NCBI GenBank assembly: GCA_023053575.1
Contig: JAKZAP010000018.1
Location: 3,720,001-3,784,000, forward strand
Reading direction: 5' to 3'
DNA: 64,000 nucleotides
Source of the DNA: Branchinecta lynchi
Taxonomy: Eukaryota > Arthropoda > Branchiopoda > Anostraca > Branchinectidae
Shown: positions 36,601 through 48,600 of the stretch, piece by piece
Layout of the letters: every line of letters starts with the position of its first letter
Position numbering within the stretch: position 1 is the stretch's first letter
Position numbers and translations under genes: made by a program
The notes under the pieces: generated by a model
Seen by the model: only the letters and a program-made list of their open reading frames with translations
Database searches by the model: none
What the model was told of the DNA's origin: nothing

Positions 36601-39600
36601 GCTCAGTGAGGGGACGAGGACAAAAAATGCAAGGCCTTCGTGAATAACTTCGGCCACTGGTAGTATCTCCCTCTACAAACATCAGCTAATGAACAGTTTA
36701 GCGATATTAATTAACTGCGCTAAACGGATAAGTTAGCTGAGATTTAATCTAGCGATTTTTTGGCACTTTTTGGCAAGATCCTTTCAGGCTCAAGCTAAAA
36801 GAATCTGTGATCGGTAATCAAAGCGAATCTGTGATCAGAGCCAAAATATAGAGGCCACTAATTCCTGGCCGAAGATTGGAAATTTAGTGTCTTTTTCTGT
36901 TTGTTTATGAGTTTTATTTAATTTCTTTCATTTACTCCGCTTTTTCAAAATAGTGGGTTATAAATAAACTACTTACTTACTTACTTATAGTTGCATTTTT
37001 GCAGATACCGTGGTGCGTGATACCATGGTATCTAATACTAGGGTTGCTATGCAAAAACGACAATTGCCAAATTTCCACTTTTAGAAGTCAGAAAAAAACA
37101 ACAACAATACATCCATTCACATCACCAGTAGCTTTCCCACCTACCTGACTAACACTTAGGCTATATTCAAATAACGTATTCCTTGTATACATTATTTGAA
37201 TATATGTTTCAAAGTCAGCTTGGGCTCACAGAATATTTAACACCAAGGCTCTTGTGTTGGTGATGATGAAAGTGATAAAACGGCTTTAAAGGACACCTGA
37301 ACAATGAAACCATACTTGAACACACCATGGAGAATGTATTTACAGACATAGACATGGAGAGCATTCTTCTCCTGAGCGGTCTGTTTTCAAAATAGAGATG
37401 ATCGTTTCCGGAGGTTTGCACATGCAGACTCCAAGACAAAAAGCGCAATTCATTCAAATCTTGTACAGCGCTGGCCGGATCGTATTCGATGTTCTTCTAG
37501 ATATACGTTTGGGCTTATCTGGTTAAAAAATATTCCAGAAGAGGGTTGATTGGAGACATATGTTCATTTCTAAAATTGCTCGGTACTGAAATAAGGACAT
37601 ATGCAAAATGGAGCAAAAATCATAGCTTGGCAACGGTATTTCGTATTTCGATTGGGTTTTCTGCAGGCAATATTAACGGACGTCATACAGATAGGGATGA
37701 TACTTGGTACTCTTCATTCAGGTGTCCTTTAAACCGTGGTATCAGATACCATGGTATCTGCAAAAACAACTATAGCTAGAATGAACATCAGCTGATCTGA
37801 ATTCTTAAGCGATCTTACCTGGACTCGTGACAATCCCACGTTCTAGCACCTTCGCTTCTAGCTGCGTGACACACAGACCCAGGCGGTCTCCCTGTTGAGC
37901 TTTCTCGACGGGTTTACGGAACATCTGCATCGACTTGACTTTCCGTGCCGTCTGAAGTGATGGAATTTCCACTGTCTGAAAACTTATTTAGTTTTGTGTT
38001 GGTTCAGTTTACTTAAAGCACAAATCTTACTAGAAATAATCTTATCACCATTAAATGAGTAGGAAATATCGTTAGTCAAAAATTTGTTTACTTGCCACGT
38101 GAAAGAAGCAATTTTAATAGTTGCGTTTTTGCAGATACCATGGTATCTGATAGCGCGGTCAAAAGGCGTTTTTTCAGTTATCGTGGTATCGGCCAGTTAG
38201 CGTGGTATCTGATATAAAGATACTACGGTCCGACCGTGGTAACTGGTCGTGGTATCTGAAAAGTTATCTCACTTTCATCAAATTTTGTCAGATTGGTGAG
38301 AAAGAAGTTTATCACTTAGTGATGTGACTGAATATCTGTTTTTCTTCTGGGATCTCGAAAAGCACAATTTCGACAATTGTCGTTTTTGCAGAGCAACCGC
38401 ATATCAGATACCACGGTAACTGCAAAAATTAATAATTGCAGATCCTGTTACCGTGGTAACAGATACCATGGTATCTGCGAAAACGCAACTAATGTTCGCT
38501 CTTATCGTATTCCGTCTACCGTGTCTTCCAATATCAAAAGGAACACTTTGAAGCGTCTTTTGTCCTTAATTAAAGAGTTATCGACGAACCTTTAAGTTTT
38601 TGGCGAGGTTTGCGTAGCGTGACTTGCAAAACTCGGCAAAGCCAAAAAAGCGCTAAAAATTCGTAGGTACAAAACGAAACAATGGCGAAAGGCGGAGATT
38701 TCACAAAAGTTTATTATTCCTTAGGAGAGTTAGGGATAAGATAAAATGCAGATAAGCAAGAGGGGTCCTTTAAAGTTCAACCGAATAGGTCAAAGATCCG
38801 ACAGTCTAGTTATACATCACTTATTCACTTAAAGGACCCCTCGCACTATTCACTCTTCAACTTACAGTATTTTAAAATATTTGAATACTTTAAAACTATG
38901 CTGTGCTTTCAACAAATAACCCACGGTTTGGGCTGTTTGGCCTGTTCCGAGACCCGTTGACTATTGGCAAAAACAGGGAAACAATTTACATGACCGGTTT
39001 TTCTGATGGAAAAGATTCTCGCAGACAACCGTCGACAACGGGATACACTGCAAGTGAGAAAATCGGCATGGTTTTGTTAGAGGGGCTAGAGTACCGTACG
39101 AAATTGGGGTCTCCCGGTTTAGAAATATATGGAGTGATTATGGAAGTAGGTTGCAACATTATTATGGGTAAGACAGGTCCTTTAAATAGGCCTGAAACCG
39201 ATAAAGATGCGTTACTTCGTTTGTCCGTTACCCACAGATAACCGATTTCATCAAATAAGGTAAGGTACAATTTTAATGACAACTATAAATAAACCTGGTG
39301 TTTCTCAAAAGCATCAGACATGCCAATGGCATAAAACAACGACGCTTCACTAATTCTGATGGGCTTGTGAACTTATTCTTTCGGATTTCTGGTACCTCCA
39401 TGTGCTTGTCCCTTTACGCTTGAAATTTTTACCGACTACAAATGTGAGCCATGGCCGAAAACTAAAATAATTAGATAGATAGATATTTTTATTGATCCAA
39501 CTCGTAGCGCCGACATGGCACTAAATAAGTCGACCACTACATTTCATGTGTTAAAAAACTTGAATATATACAATTATTACATAAAAGAAAATAAATCACT

Positions 39601-42600
39601 TAGAATTCACATGTCTTTTGTTAATGTTCTCAGTGAAATATGGTATAAACGAATTCGAGTACCGGTTTGTGCGACATTTAACTGAAACCAGGAGATAACC
39701 GAATCCTTGCAAAAAATTTCTTAACTTCATCTTCCATTTTCTATAGCCGTGACTTTCCCGAGCTTCACACACGTCACACTGGAAATGCAGGCCTTGTTGA
39801 AGTTCAAATTGTTCGCTTGTCGTGCAAGCAGCGCAAACCCTGAATTTTATTACTAGAGCCCGGGGAGAATTTTTTTTTACAAAATCCCTGAGATGAGTCA
39901 ACATGTTTCAGTGTATACGTCCTTCATAAAATCCGATGACGAATTGCCGCCAGACGCGCTAGAGGAACAATAACGATCACACGTGAGATCTGGGGACAAG
40001 TTATCTGACGGGTGAATAAGCGATTACGCTTTCGCTTCATACCGAGTCGCGCATTAGCCCCGTGGAAAAGTAAGCCGGCACTCAGCACTGAAGTCGGAAG
40101 CCAGAAATGACAAACTTGATGACGCTTGACAGAACAGAGTTGGGTAAAGCAAAAAAAAGGGGAAGAAGCAGTTCTGAACATGGTTAGGCCTAAGACGGAT
40201 TGAAAATAGCAAAACAAACCTGGATAAACGTACACCAAGAAGTAACCTGTCATTGTTTTCTTTACGATAGCGCACCTAGCGGCCAAAAAAAGAACTAATC
40301 TGAGAGGAATTTTATGAGGGGCGTATTCAAATATCAGACGAAAAAACAATCTGCCTTTTCAGTTAAGCTGTAAAAACATATATCTATACGTATATACACT
40401 GTAAAAAAATCTCCACCCGAAGAGAAAACTGGCCGCAGCCGGCTCGTAGTGACAAAACAAGTCTGCAAGCGCTATAGCGGCGAATGTGAAAGTGTAAAAC
40501 GAGTTGAATGTATGATTGTGAAAGTGTATGGTCTAGCTATTGGTCACCTGTAGAGCTATTCTTTTTATTTTACTATATTTTTTCACTCGCCAGTAGGGGT
40601 CGGCACCGTTTCTGTTTTTGGCTAAAACAGAAACGGTAAAAAACGGCAAATAAAAAACGGAACAGAAACAGAAACGGTGATAAAAAAACGGAAAACCGTT
40701 TCTGTTTTTCCGTTTTTACTCGGAAAAACAGAAACGGACCGTTTTTAGAAAAAAAAACGGCCGTTTTAACAGGTATTTCTGTTTTTTTTCCTACTTCTTT
40801 AGGTTTATAAGATAACAGTAAGGCGACCATTTGGAACGATAAGGCGTCTGTTGGAAAGTGAATAGCGTGAGGAGGGGACTCAGGGAGGGTCTTACAGGAG
40901 AAGGTTGTGAGAGAAGATCGAGTTTAATTGTGTAAGGTAAAAAAAAAAGACTCTGCACCTGTCTAGTAAACTAAGCCCTTTTTGGGATCCCAAAACGTAA
41001 GTGGAGGGATACCTATGACATCACAAAAGTTGTCCGTCTGTCCGTCTGCCCGTCCGTATGTACGCACTGTAACTCTCGAAGGGAATGAGATATTTTGATG
41101 AAACTTGGTGTGAGGATTGTTTGGGTCAAGAGTAAGGTCAAGTTCGTAGATGGGCTCTGTAGCCCTACATTCAGGGGTGGGGGAGGGGGTTTAATTTAAG
41201 GGGCAAATGAAATATTTTTAAACATATAATGTGATAGTCGATTACGGGGTAAGAAGACATGCTGAACACGATTGTGAAAACTATTTTGTCATCGGACAAG
41301 TAGTTCGCCCGGAATCCGGCCAAAACCGGAAAGTTTGTTAAAAGTAAAAGTTACATTTGAAGTTGATTAGATATTCGATTTAGGGATAAGAAGACATGCT
41401 GAACACGATGGTGAAACACATTTGTTCGCCGGACAAGTAGTTAGCCTGGAATTCGGCCAAAACCGAAAAGTTTGTTCAAAGTAAAAGTTTGAAGTTGATT
41501 AGATGTCCGATTAAGGGGTAAGAAGCCATGCTGAACCCTTATGTGAACAGTATTTTCTACCAGGACAACTTGTTCGGCCTGAATCAGGCCAAGCCGGAAA
41601 ATTTGTTAAAAATAAAAGTTTTATTTGAAGTTGATTAGATGACAGATTTAGGGGTAAGAAGACACGCTGAATCTGTATATGACAATTTTTTTTTTTTAGC
41701 TGGACATATAGTTCGTTTGGAATCCGGTTGAAACTGGATTTTTTTTTTTATAAGTTAAAGTTTTACTTGAAGTTGATTAGATGTTCTTTATAGGGATAAG
41801 CAGATACGCTGAATTCGTTTCTGAACTTTTTTTTTCTCTGGACAAGTGTGGTAGTTCTTTCGCAATTGTCTGGATCAAATATTAGATTTTAGTATGGAAG
41901 TCATACGTGTGTGTACCCCTTATTCCCCAGAAGGGTACCAGTACCCTTTAAAAGCAAAAACTTCAAGGTAAAAAATTAAATACCAAATTGTTACCAAACT
42001 ACTGTATACTGATACCCCTATGCCGAAGAAGGGGTACAACTACGTGTGAGAACCATGGTCACCCTGTCAGCATGCCCCAGAATTTGAGCATGTGCTTCAC
42101 TCAAGCGCGATATACCGGTAACTTTTCGGTCTCTCGGTCTGTCGTTCCACTGTTCTCGAGTTAGGGTGCTTCCAGATGTGCTAGGACGATGAAACTTGGC
42201 AGGAACATCAGGGATCTGACAAAACTAACTTGGAAATAGTCACTTAGACGATCGGACCACCGTGGGGGAGTGGAGTGAGGGCGAATCCGAAATATTGACG
42301 TATGTATATGTATAACTTTGGAACGGTTGACTGGGTCTTAATGAAACTTGATATTTCGAACAACCTGGTTCGTGGAACAACCTACGTGGGCCCCATTGTA
42401 TTATTAGAATGGATCGCGATATGTCTGAAAAAGTGCTAGACGAGCTGCGGATTATGAATGCAAAATTTGCAGGCCTGGAGTCAGTTCCAGCACAAGTGGA
42501 AGAATTGCGAAGAGATTTTTCAAACTTTTCGGTGGGCCTCCAGGCGAATATCGATAGAGTTGAAATTACGACTAAGCAAGTGAAAGACGAATTTAAAATC

Positions 42601-45600
42601 CTCAAGCAAGAACTGGATTATACCCGTGATAGGTTAAGTAGATTGGAAGCCGAAACGAAATGCTCAAACATTTTTTTGTACAATTTTAACCCTCGGGTTA
42701 GAGGGCCCAGTCTTCGGCAAGATGTGTTAAACTGCTTGAACAGTGTGATCCCAGGATTGATGATGGGAAGTTCAGACGTGAAAGATGTATTCCGACTTAA
42801 ATCGCCAAACGCTGTAGGCCCTGTCCTTGTTAAGCTGAGTTCCAGAGATTTGCGTAACAACATTTTAAGAGGGAATACATTCTTGAAAAGATACGCAATA
42901 ACTGCGGCTCCAGAATATACAGAGCGAGAAAAGGAAGCGCGCGACCAGTTGAAACCGGTTATGGATAGAGCACGTCAGCAAGGGCACAGCGAAGTGAAGT
43001 TAAGGGGTCAGAAACTCCACATAGGAAGACAGGTTTTCACGTACAATTTTAAGGCAAAAAAGGTGGAAGAAGTGAAGGAGAATTCAGGAAATCTGAACCG
43101 GGCTGCAATAAATGACATAGGAAGAGGGTCTCAAGATATGATCCCACAAGAAACCGCTCGAAATGACGAGCGTCAAGGACGTAGTCGGAGCGGTTCTGAG
43201 TATATGGATGCGATGGATATGGTCGAAACCACTTTTGGAACTCCGGTAGCTTCCAATAATGAGGATATTCCAGTTGCACCTCCGGTTAGAGACAGAAAGC
43301 GAAACAACGAACAAGTGGTGAGCCCCGATGATAGATCGCGCCAACCGAGTACAAGTGTGTTCCGGCAAAGCAACGAAATAAACCTCACAGGAAGTAGCGA
43401 GGCCCCTACGATCAGAGCAAGCCAACCTCGAGGGAGAAACCTCAACACTTTATTCCAGTTAGAAGACTATGGTAGTAGTTTGGAAAATGTAACAGGAGGA
43501 AACGAGCATTTTGGTAGGGGTCAACTCAACACGGCCCAAGAAACATAGGGAGGCGAGGGCCATGTGCGAAAAGAATTGCGCGTGTGTTTTTGGAATGTGC
43601 AAGGGTACACACGTACTAAACTGGAAGATATATGCAAATCGGGAGAATGGGATATCATAGGCCTAGCAGAAACGTGGCAAGATGAGTGTATTTCATATGA
43701 AGGCTATTTATGCCATTGCGTGTCGCGACAGAAATCTAGAAACGGAAGAACATACGGAGGAGTAGCATTGCTTGTGAAATGCGATATTTTTGTTAAGTGT
43801 GTCAGATTAGATAGTAAGTCGGAAAATATTGTTTGGCTGAAGTTTGTATGCGGAGGAACTCAAGTATTATTTGGATGCGTTTATATCCCTCCTATGGGAA
43901 GTTCGTATGGAAAAGAAGATGTTTGGAAAATTTTAGAGACAGAAAAAAGTGTACTTACTCGTAAGTTGGCTAACCATGAAATTATTATTGCAGGTGATTT
44001 TAACGCATATACCAGTAACCATACGGAAACGGTAGCGGAAGTTGATATGGAGAAGATGAACCGAAGGGAATCTTCACGAAGTCAGGAGGTGCCGGAGGTG
44101 GGGAAGAGGAATAGTAAGGACCAGACACGTAAAAAAAAAAGATGGGGATTAAACCTGTTGGAATTTTGCGGTAATGAAAATTTGATTATTTGTAATGGGA
44201 GGTTAGGAGAGGACAAATTGAATGGTAATTTTACTTGTTTTGCGGGGGGATCGCCTAGTTTAATTGATTATTGTTTAGTAGGGGTGTCTCTATGGCCGTC
44301 GTGTGTTGACTTTTACGTTTTGGGGGTGGTTGGGTCAGATCACGTCCCAATTGTATTGGTAGTAAATCTAGGGAGTAGTTATAGTAGTTTAGGGAGTAGT
44401 CATTCAAGTAAACAGCGTTTGGTGGACGCTACGAGTTTTAAGAAGAAAGGAGGTGGGATAACGACACCGTTGTATGTTGAATGTGACATTGCTCTAGGAT
44501 TGCAACTTAAGTTATCGGAAGGGGAATTACGGCTTGATCATTGTATGAATTTGGTGAAGGAGTCTCAGGTGGAAGAAGCAATAGATGAGATATCTGATTT
44601 TGTTTATGATGCAGTAAGTTTATTAACAGTTGAACAAAGAGTAAAAAGTAGACGTGTTAAGACTAGCCATAGAAAGTATGAGTTTTTTGATGATGAGTGT
44701 AAAGAAAAGAAAAAAAGTGTGGTTGAAGCGTTGAGAATAGTAAAAAATAGCCAGGGTAATGATATTCATAGAGATGTTGAATTGTATAGGAGGGTTAGAA
44801 AGGAGTATAAAGGTTTATTGAAAGAGAAGAAAAGATCGAAAGAGAGAGAATCGAGAGAAATTATTATTAGGGCATTCACATGTAAGGATAGTAGGAATTT
44901 TTGGAAAAATGTTCGCGGATCTGTGAACGGAGTACCCAGAAATACCGCACCAGAGGCTGATTCATGGCCTGAATTTTTTGAGAAAAAGGAGGAAAAAGAG
45001 AAGGAAGAAACCTTTTCTACAAGTTTTAAAGAAGAGACGCGAAACCATGTTTGCTACCCATTAATGGAAGCAGACTACGGTCTATTAGGCCCGGTTACAA
45101 ACACAGAAGTTTGGGATGTATTAAGGAAAATGAGGGGTAGATCGGCCCCCGGAAATGATGGTATACCGGCAATTGTGTGGCGATGGGGTAAAGATGCGAT
45201 AGTGCAAGTTTTGGCGGTTATATTTTCTTGTATAATTAATACGGCTACTTGGCCGGATCAATGGAGGACGTCAATAGTTATCCCTATATATAAGAAGGGA
45301 ATTAGGACTATACATGATAATTACCGAGCGATCCACTTAGGCAGTGTATTAAGTAAGATTTTTTGTAAAGTGCTAGACCTAAGAATGAAAGTGTGGTTGA
45401 ATGATAATGAGAAAATGTCTTCGCTACAGGCCGGATTCAGGGAGGGATATAGTACGTTAGACCAGATATTTATTTTGAATGTTATGATACGTAAATATAC
45501 TAAAAAGAAAGGGGGGAGGTTGTACGTGGCTTTCCTTGATTTAAAGGGGGCTTTCGATAATGTTAAAAGGGAATTATTAATGAAAACATTAATTGAAATT

Positions 45601-48600
45601 GGATTCCCACGTCCTTTCGTGATTATTTTAATGGAAATTTATAATGTTGTCAAACTGGTGGTTAGGGTAGCAGGGAAATGTTCTAGGGAGTTTTTATCAA
45701 AAATTGGTTTAAAGCAAGGATGTAGTTTGTCTCCAAAGTTATTTTCTTTGTATATAAACGATTGGAAGGAAGGAAGGAAGGAATTTATTTCTTCAACATT
45801 TCTACAACATATTGAACATATTCTTAAACCAATAGCCCGTCTCAATATGTGACAAGAGTATATGAATGAGAGAATGGCACCCATGTTATCCGTTGATATA
45901 GTTAAGTTGTGTTTATTATTGTTCGCAGATGATGTGGCACTTCTCGCGAATTCAAAAGAAGATTTGCAGGTATTGGTGGATATTACGGCGGAATTTTTGA
46001 GAAAGAAAGAGTTGACATTAAATGTTAGTAAAACGGCAGTAATGTGTTTTAGGAAGGGTGGGAAATTAGATAATATTAAAATAAAATTTGAAGGAGAAGA
46101 TATTGAATATAAAGAAGATTTTATTTATTTGGGATTTAAGTTGTCGTCAAAGGGGAAATACGGGAAACATGTTGATTTTAGTTTAGTGAAGGGGAAGAAG
46201 TGCCTAAATATGTTGTTGAAGAGTGAGTTGAGAGAGATAAATAATTTAAGAATGCATAAACAGGTGTTTTCGTCTAAGCTAGTTCCAGTAATGCATTATG
46301 CCGCGGAAATTTGGGGGTATAGTCCGAGTATTAAGCTAGAACAAGTGCAATTAGGCTACTTCAAAAGAGTTCTAGGCCTTAGTAGCAAGATTAATTCATT
46401 AGTAATAAGAGGAGATTTAGGTTTATTTTCATTAAGGAGTAGGCGTCTTGTTAGTATGATACGGTTTTGGGAAAAAATAATAGCGTTGCCGAGAGTAAGA
46501 CCGTTAAAGGCTGCATATCTGGAATCCCTCCAGGATGGAGCAAAGGAATCGTGGTCAAAACAGGTTAAAAGTATTTTGGATAGTAGCGGTTTGTCTCATT
46601 TTTGGTGTGATGGAAAAGGACCTAGAGCAGGTAATAGTGTGAGTATTGCTAAGGAGGTGGAGGTTAGGTTACATGACCAGGAAATACAATTATGGCAGTG
46701 TGGGGTGGAGGCATCTGATTCATTGTGGTTGTACGCGAAGGCCAAAGAGACATGGGGGGAGGAAATTTATTTTAAGGCGGGGATTCCAGCAGATCATTTG
46801 AGGTTGTTAATGAGTTTACGAGGTGATTGTCTACCTTTAGGAATGCGTAGAAGATATTTGGGTAAGGTAAGAGTGTTGTCTGGTCCTTACTTTTGCCCAA
46901 TGTGTGGACAGTTGGACGAAAATATTTTTCACGTAATGTGCGTATGTCCTGAGCTTTCAGATCTTCGTGGGGAAATTTTTGGTGTTAATAATTGGGGAGA
47001 GGATTGGTTGGTAAAAGTAATGGGAAGTAAAATATTTGGTGATATGGAAAAGTTGGGAAGATTCCTTTCGGTCTCGATGAACCACAGAGAAAGATTCTTG
47101 TAAAGGAATATGTAAAATAGTTAGCATTTATTTGGTTTGTGTTTTTTATTTTTGTATGTGTTTATTTTTTTCCCATGGCCTCTGTGCTTTTACTGGAATA
47201 AATCTTATCTTATCTTATCTTATCTTCATGCACGTCATGGTTAACGAGTTACGAACTCTGCGAGAATGGATTGTTCACAAATGGACACTCCGTTCCCCCC
47301 ATTATTTACAGCAGTTCTGACCACAGTCTGGTATGACACTGCAGGCAAGCTTCCTTGTTCGAATAGGACAGAATCCATCTCATTTTGTCCAACAAGACAA
47401 ATTATATTCATTTTTTTTTTACAAAATTCAGCGCACAAGGCGCCATCTTTTTGCGATCCCAAAACGTAAGCGGAGGGATACCTATGACATCGCAAAAGTT
47501 GTCCGTCTGTCTGTGAGCAGGATAACTCTCGAAGGGATGAGATATTTTGATGGAACTTGGTGTCAGGATTCTTTGGGTCAAGGGTAAGGTCAAGTTCGTA
47601 GATGGGCTCTTTAGCCCTACATTTAGGGGTGGGGGAGGGGTTATTAAGGGAGAGAAGAGGGGTTATTAAGGGGCAAACAAAATATTTTTAAACCGCTAAT
47701 GTTATAGTCGATTATGGGGTAAGAAGACATGCTGAAGACGAAGGTGAAAACCATTTTCTCGCCGGACAAGTAGTTCACCCTGAACTCTCAAAAACCGGAA
47801 AGTTGGTTAGAAGTAAAAGTTTCATTTGAAGTTTATTATATGTTCGATTTAGAGGTAAGAGGACATGCTGAAAATTTATATGAAAATTATTTTCTTGTCG
47901 GACAAGTAGTTCGCCCGGAATCCGTCCGAAACCGGAAAATTTGTTAAAAGTAAAAGTTTGATCTGAAGTTGATTAGATGTTCGATTTAGGGGTAAGAAGG
48001 CATGTTGAATCCGCCTTTTTCGATAATTTTCTACCCGGACAACTTGTTCGCCCGGAATCCCACCAAAACCGGAAAATTTGTTAAATGAATATGAAAACCA
48101 TTTTCTCGCCGGACAAGTAGTTCGCCCGAAATCCGGCCAAAACCGGAAAGTTTGTTAAAAGTAAAAGTTTAATAGAAAGTTGATTCGATGTTGGATTTAG
48201 GGGTAAGAAGACATGCTGAACATTTATATGAAAATTATTTTCTTGTCGGACAAGTAGTTCGCCCGGAATCCGTTCGAAACCGGAAAATTTGTTAAAAGTA
48301 AAAGTTTTATCTGATGTTGATTAGATGTTCGATATAGTAAGTAAGTAAGTAAGTATATTTATAACCCACTAAAGTTTTGACAAAAACAAACAGTGGAGTA
48401 AATAAGGAGAAAAAAAAAAAAAATAAGAAAGAAAAAAAGACAAAATACGTTAACAAAAAAGACTAAAATAACCTAATAAGGCGGTGGTGAGGATTCAACC
48501 TCATACAAGCATCGGCCAGTAAATCCTCGTGTAAGGATTTAAAAAGTACAAGTATATCAGTAGCACCGTAAACACGGATAATTTTGCGGTTACTGTGCGA

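Larger units (their letters stand above)
42395..47216 (+). mobile_element. Nearly full-length non-LTR retrotransposon (LINE) with two ORFs
   Basis: ORF1 (42,409-43,548), ORF2 (43,564-47,103), a short 3' UTR with 'cccatggcctctgtgc', then 'ggaataaatcttatcttatcttatctta'. It lies in the 11.3-kb EEFSEC intron in antisense to that gene. The only damage seen is an 87-bp insertion with an in-frame stop in ORF2, so it is young. The 5' limit is uncertain; no clear flanking duplication was found. A relative's 3' end is at 27,902-28,255. Confidence 0.88.

Noticed and set aside
39924..40349. 141-codon ORF on -
   Set aside because: No recognisable domain, no supporting splice context, overlaps another ORF in a different frame.
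43562..43564. ATG at the ORF1/ORF2 junction as start of ORF2
   Set aside because: It is out of frame with ORF2 and meets a stop after a short run; ORF2 is in the frame of ORF1.
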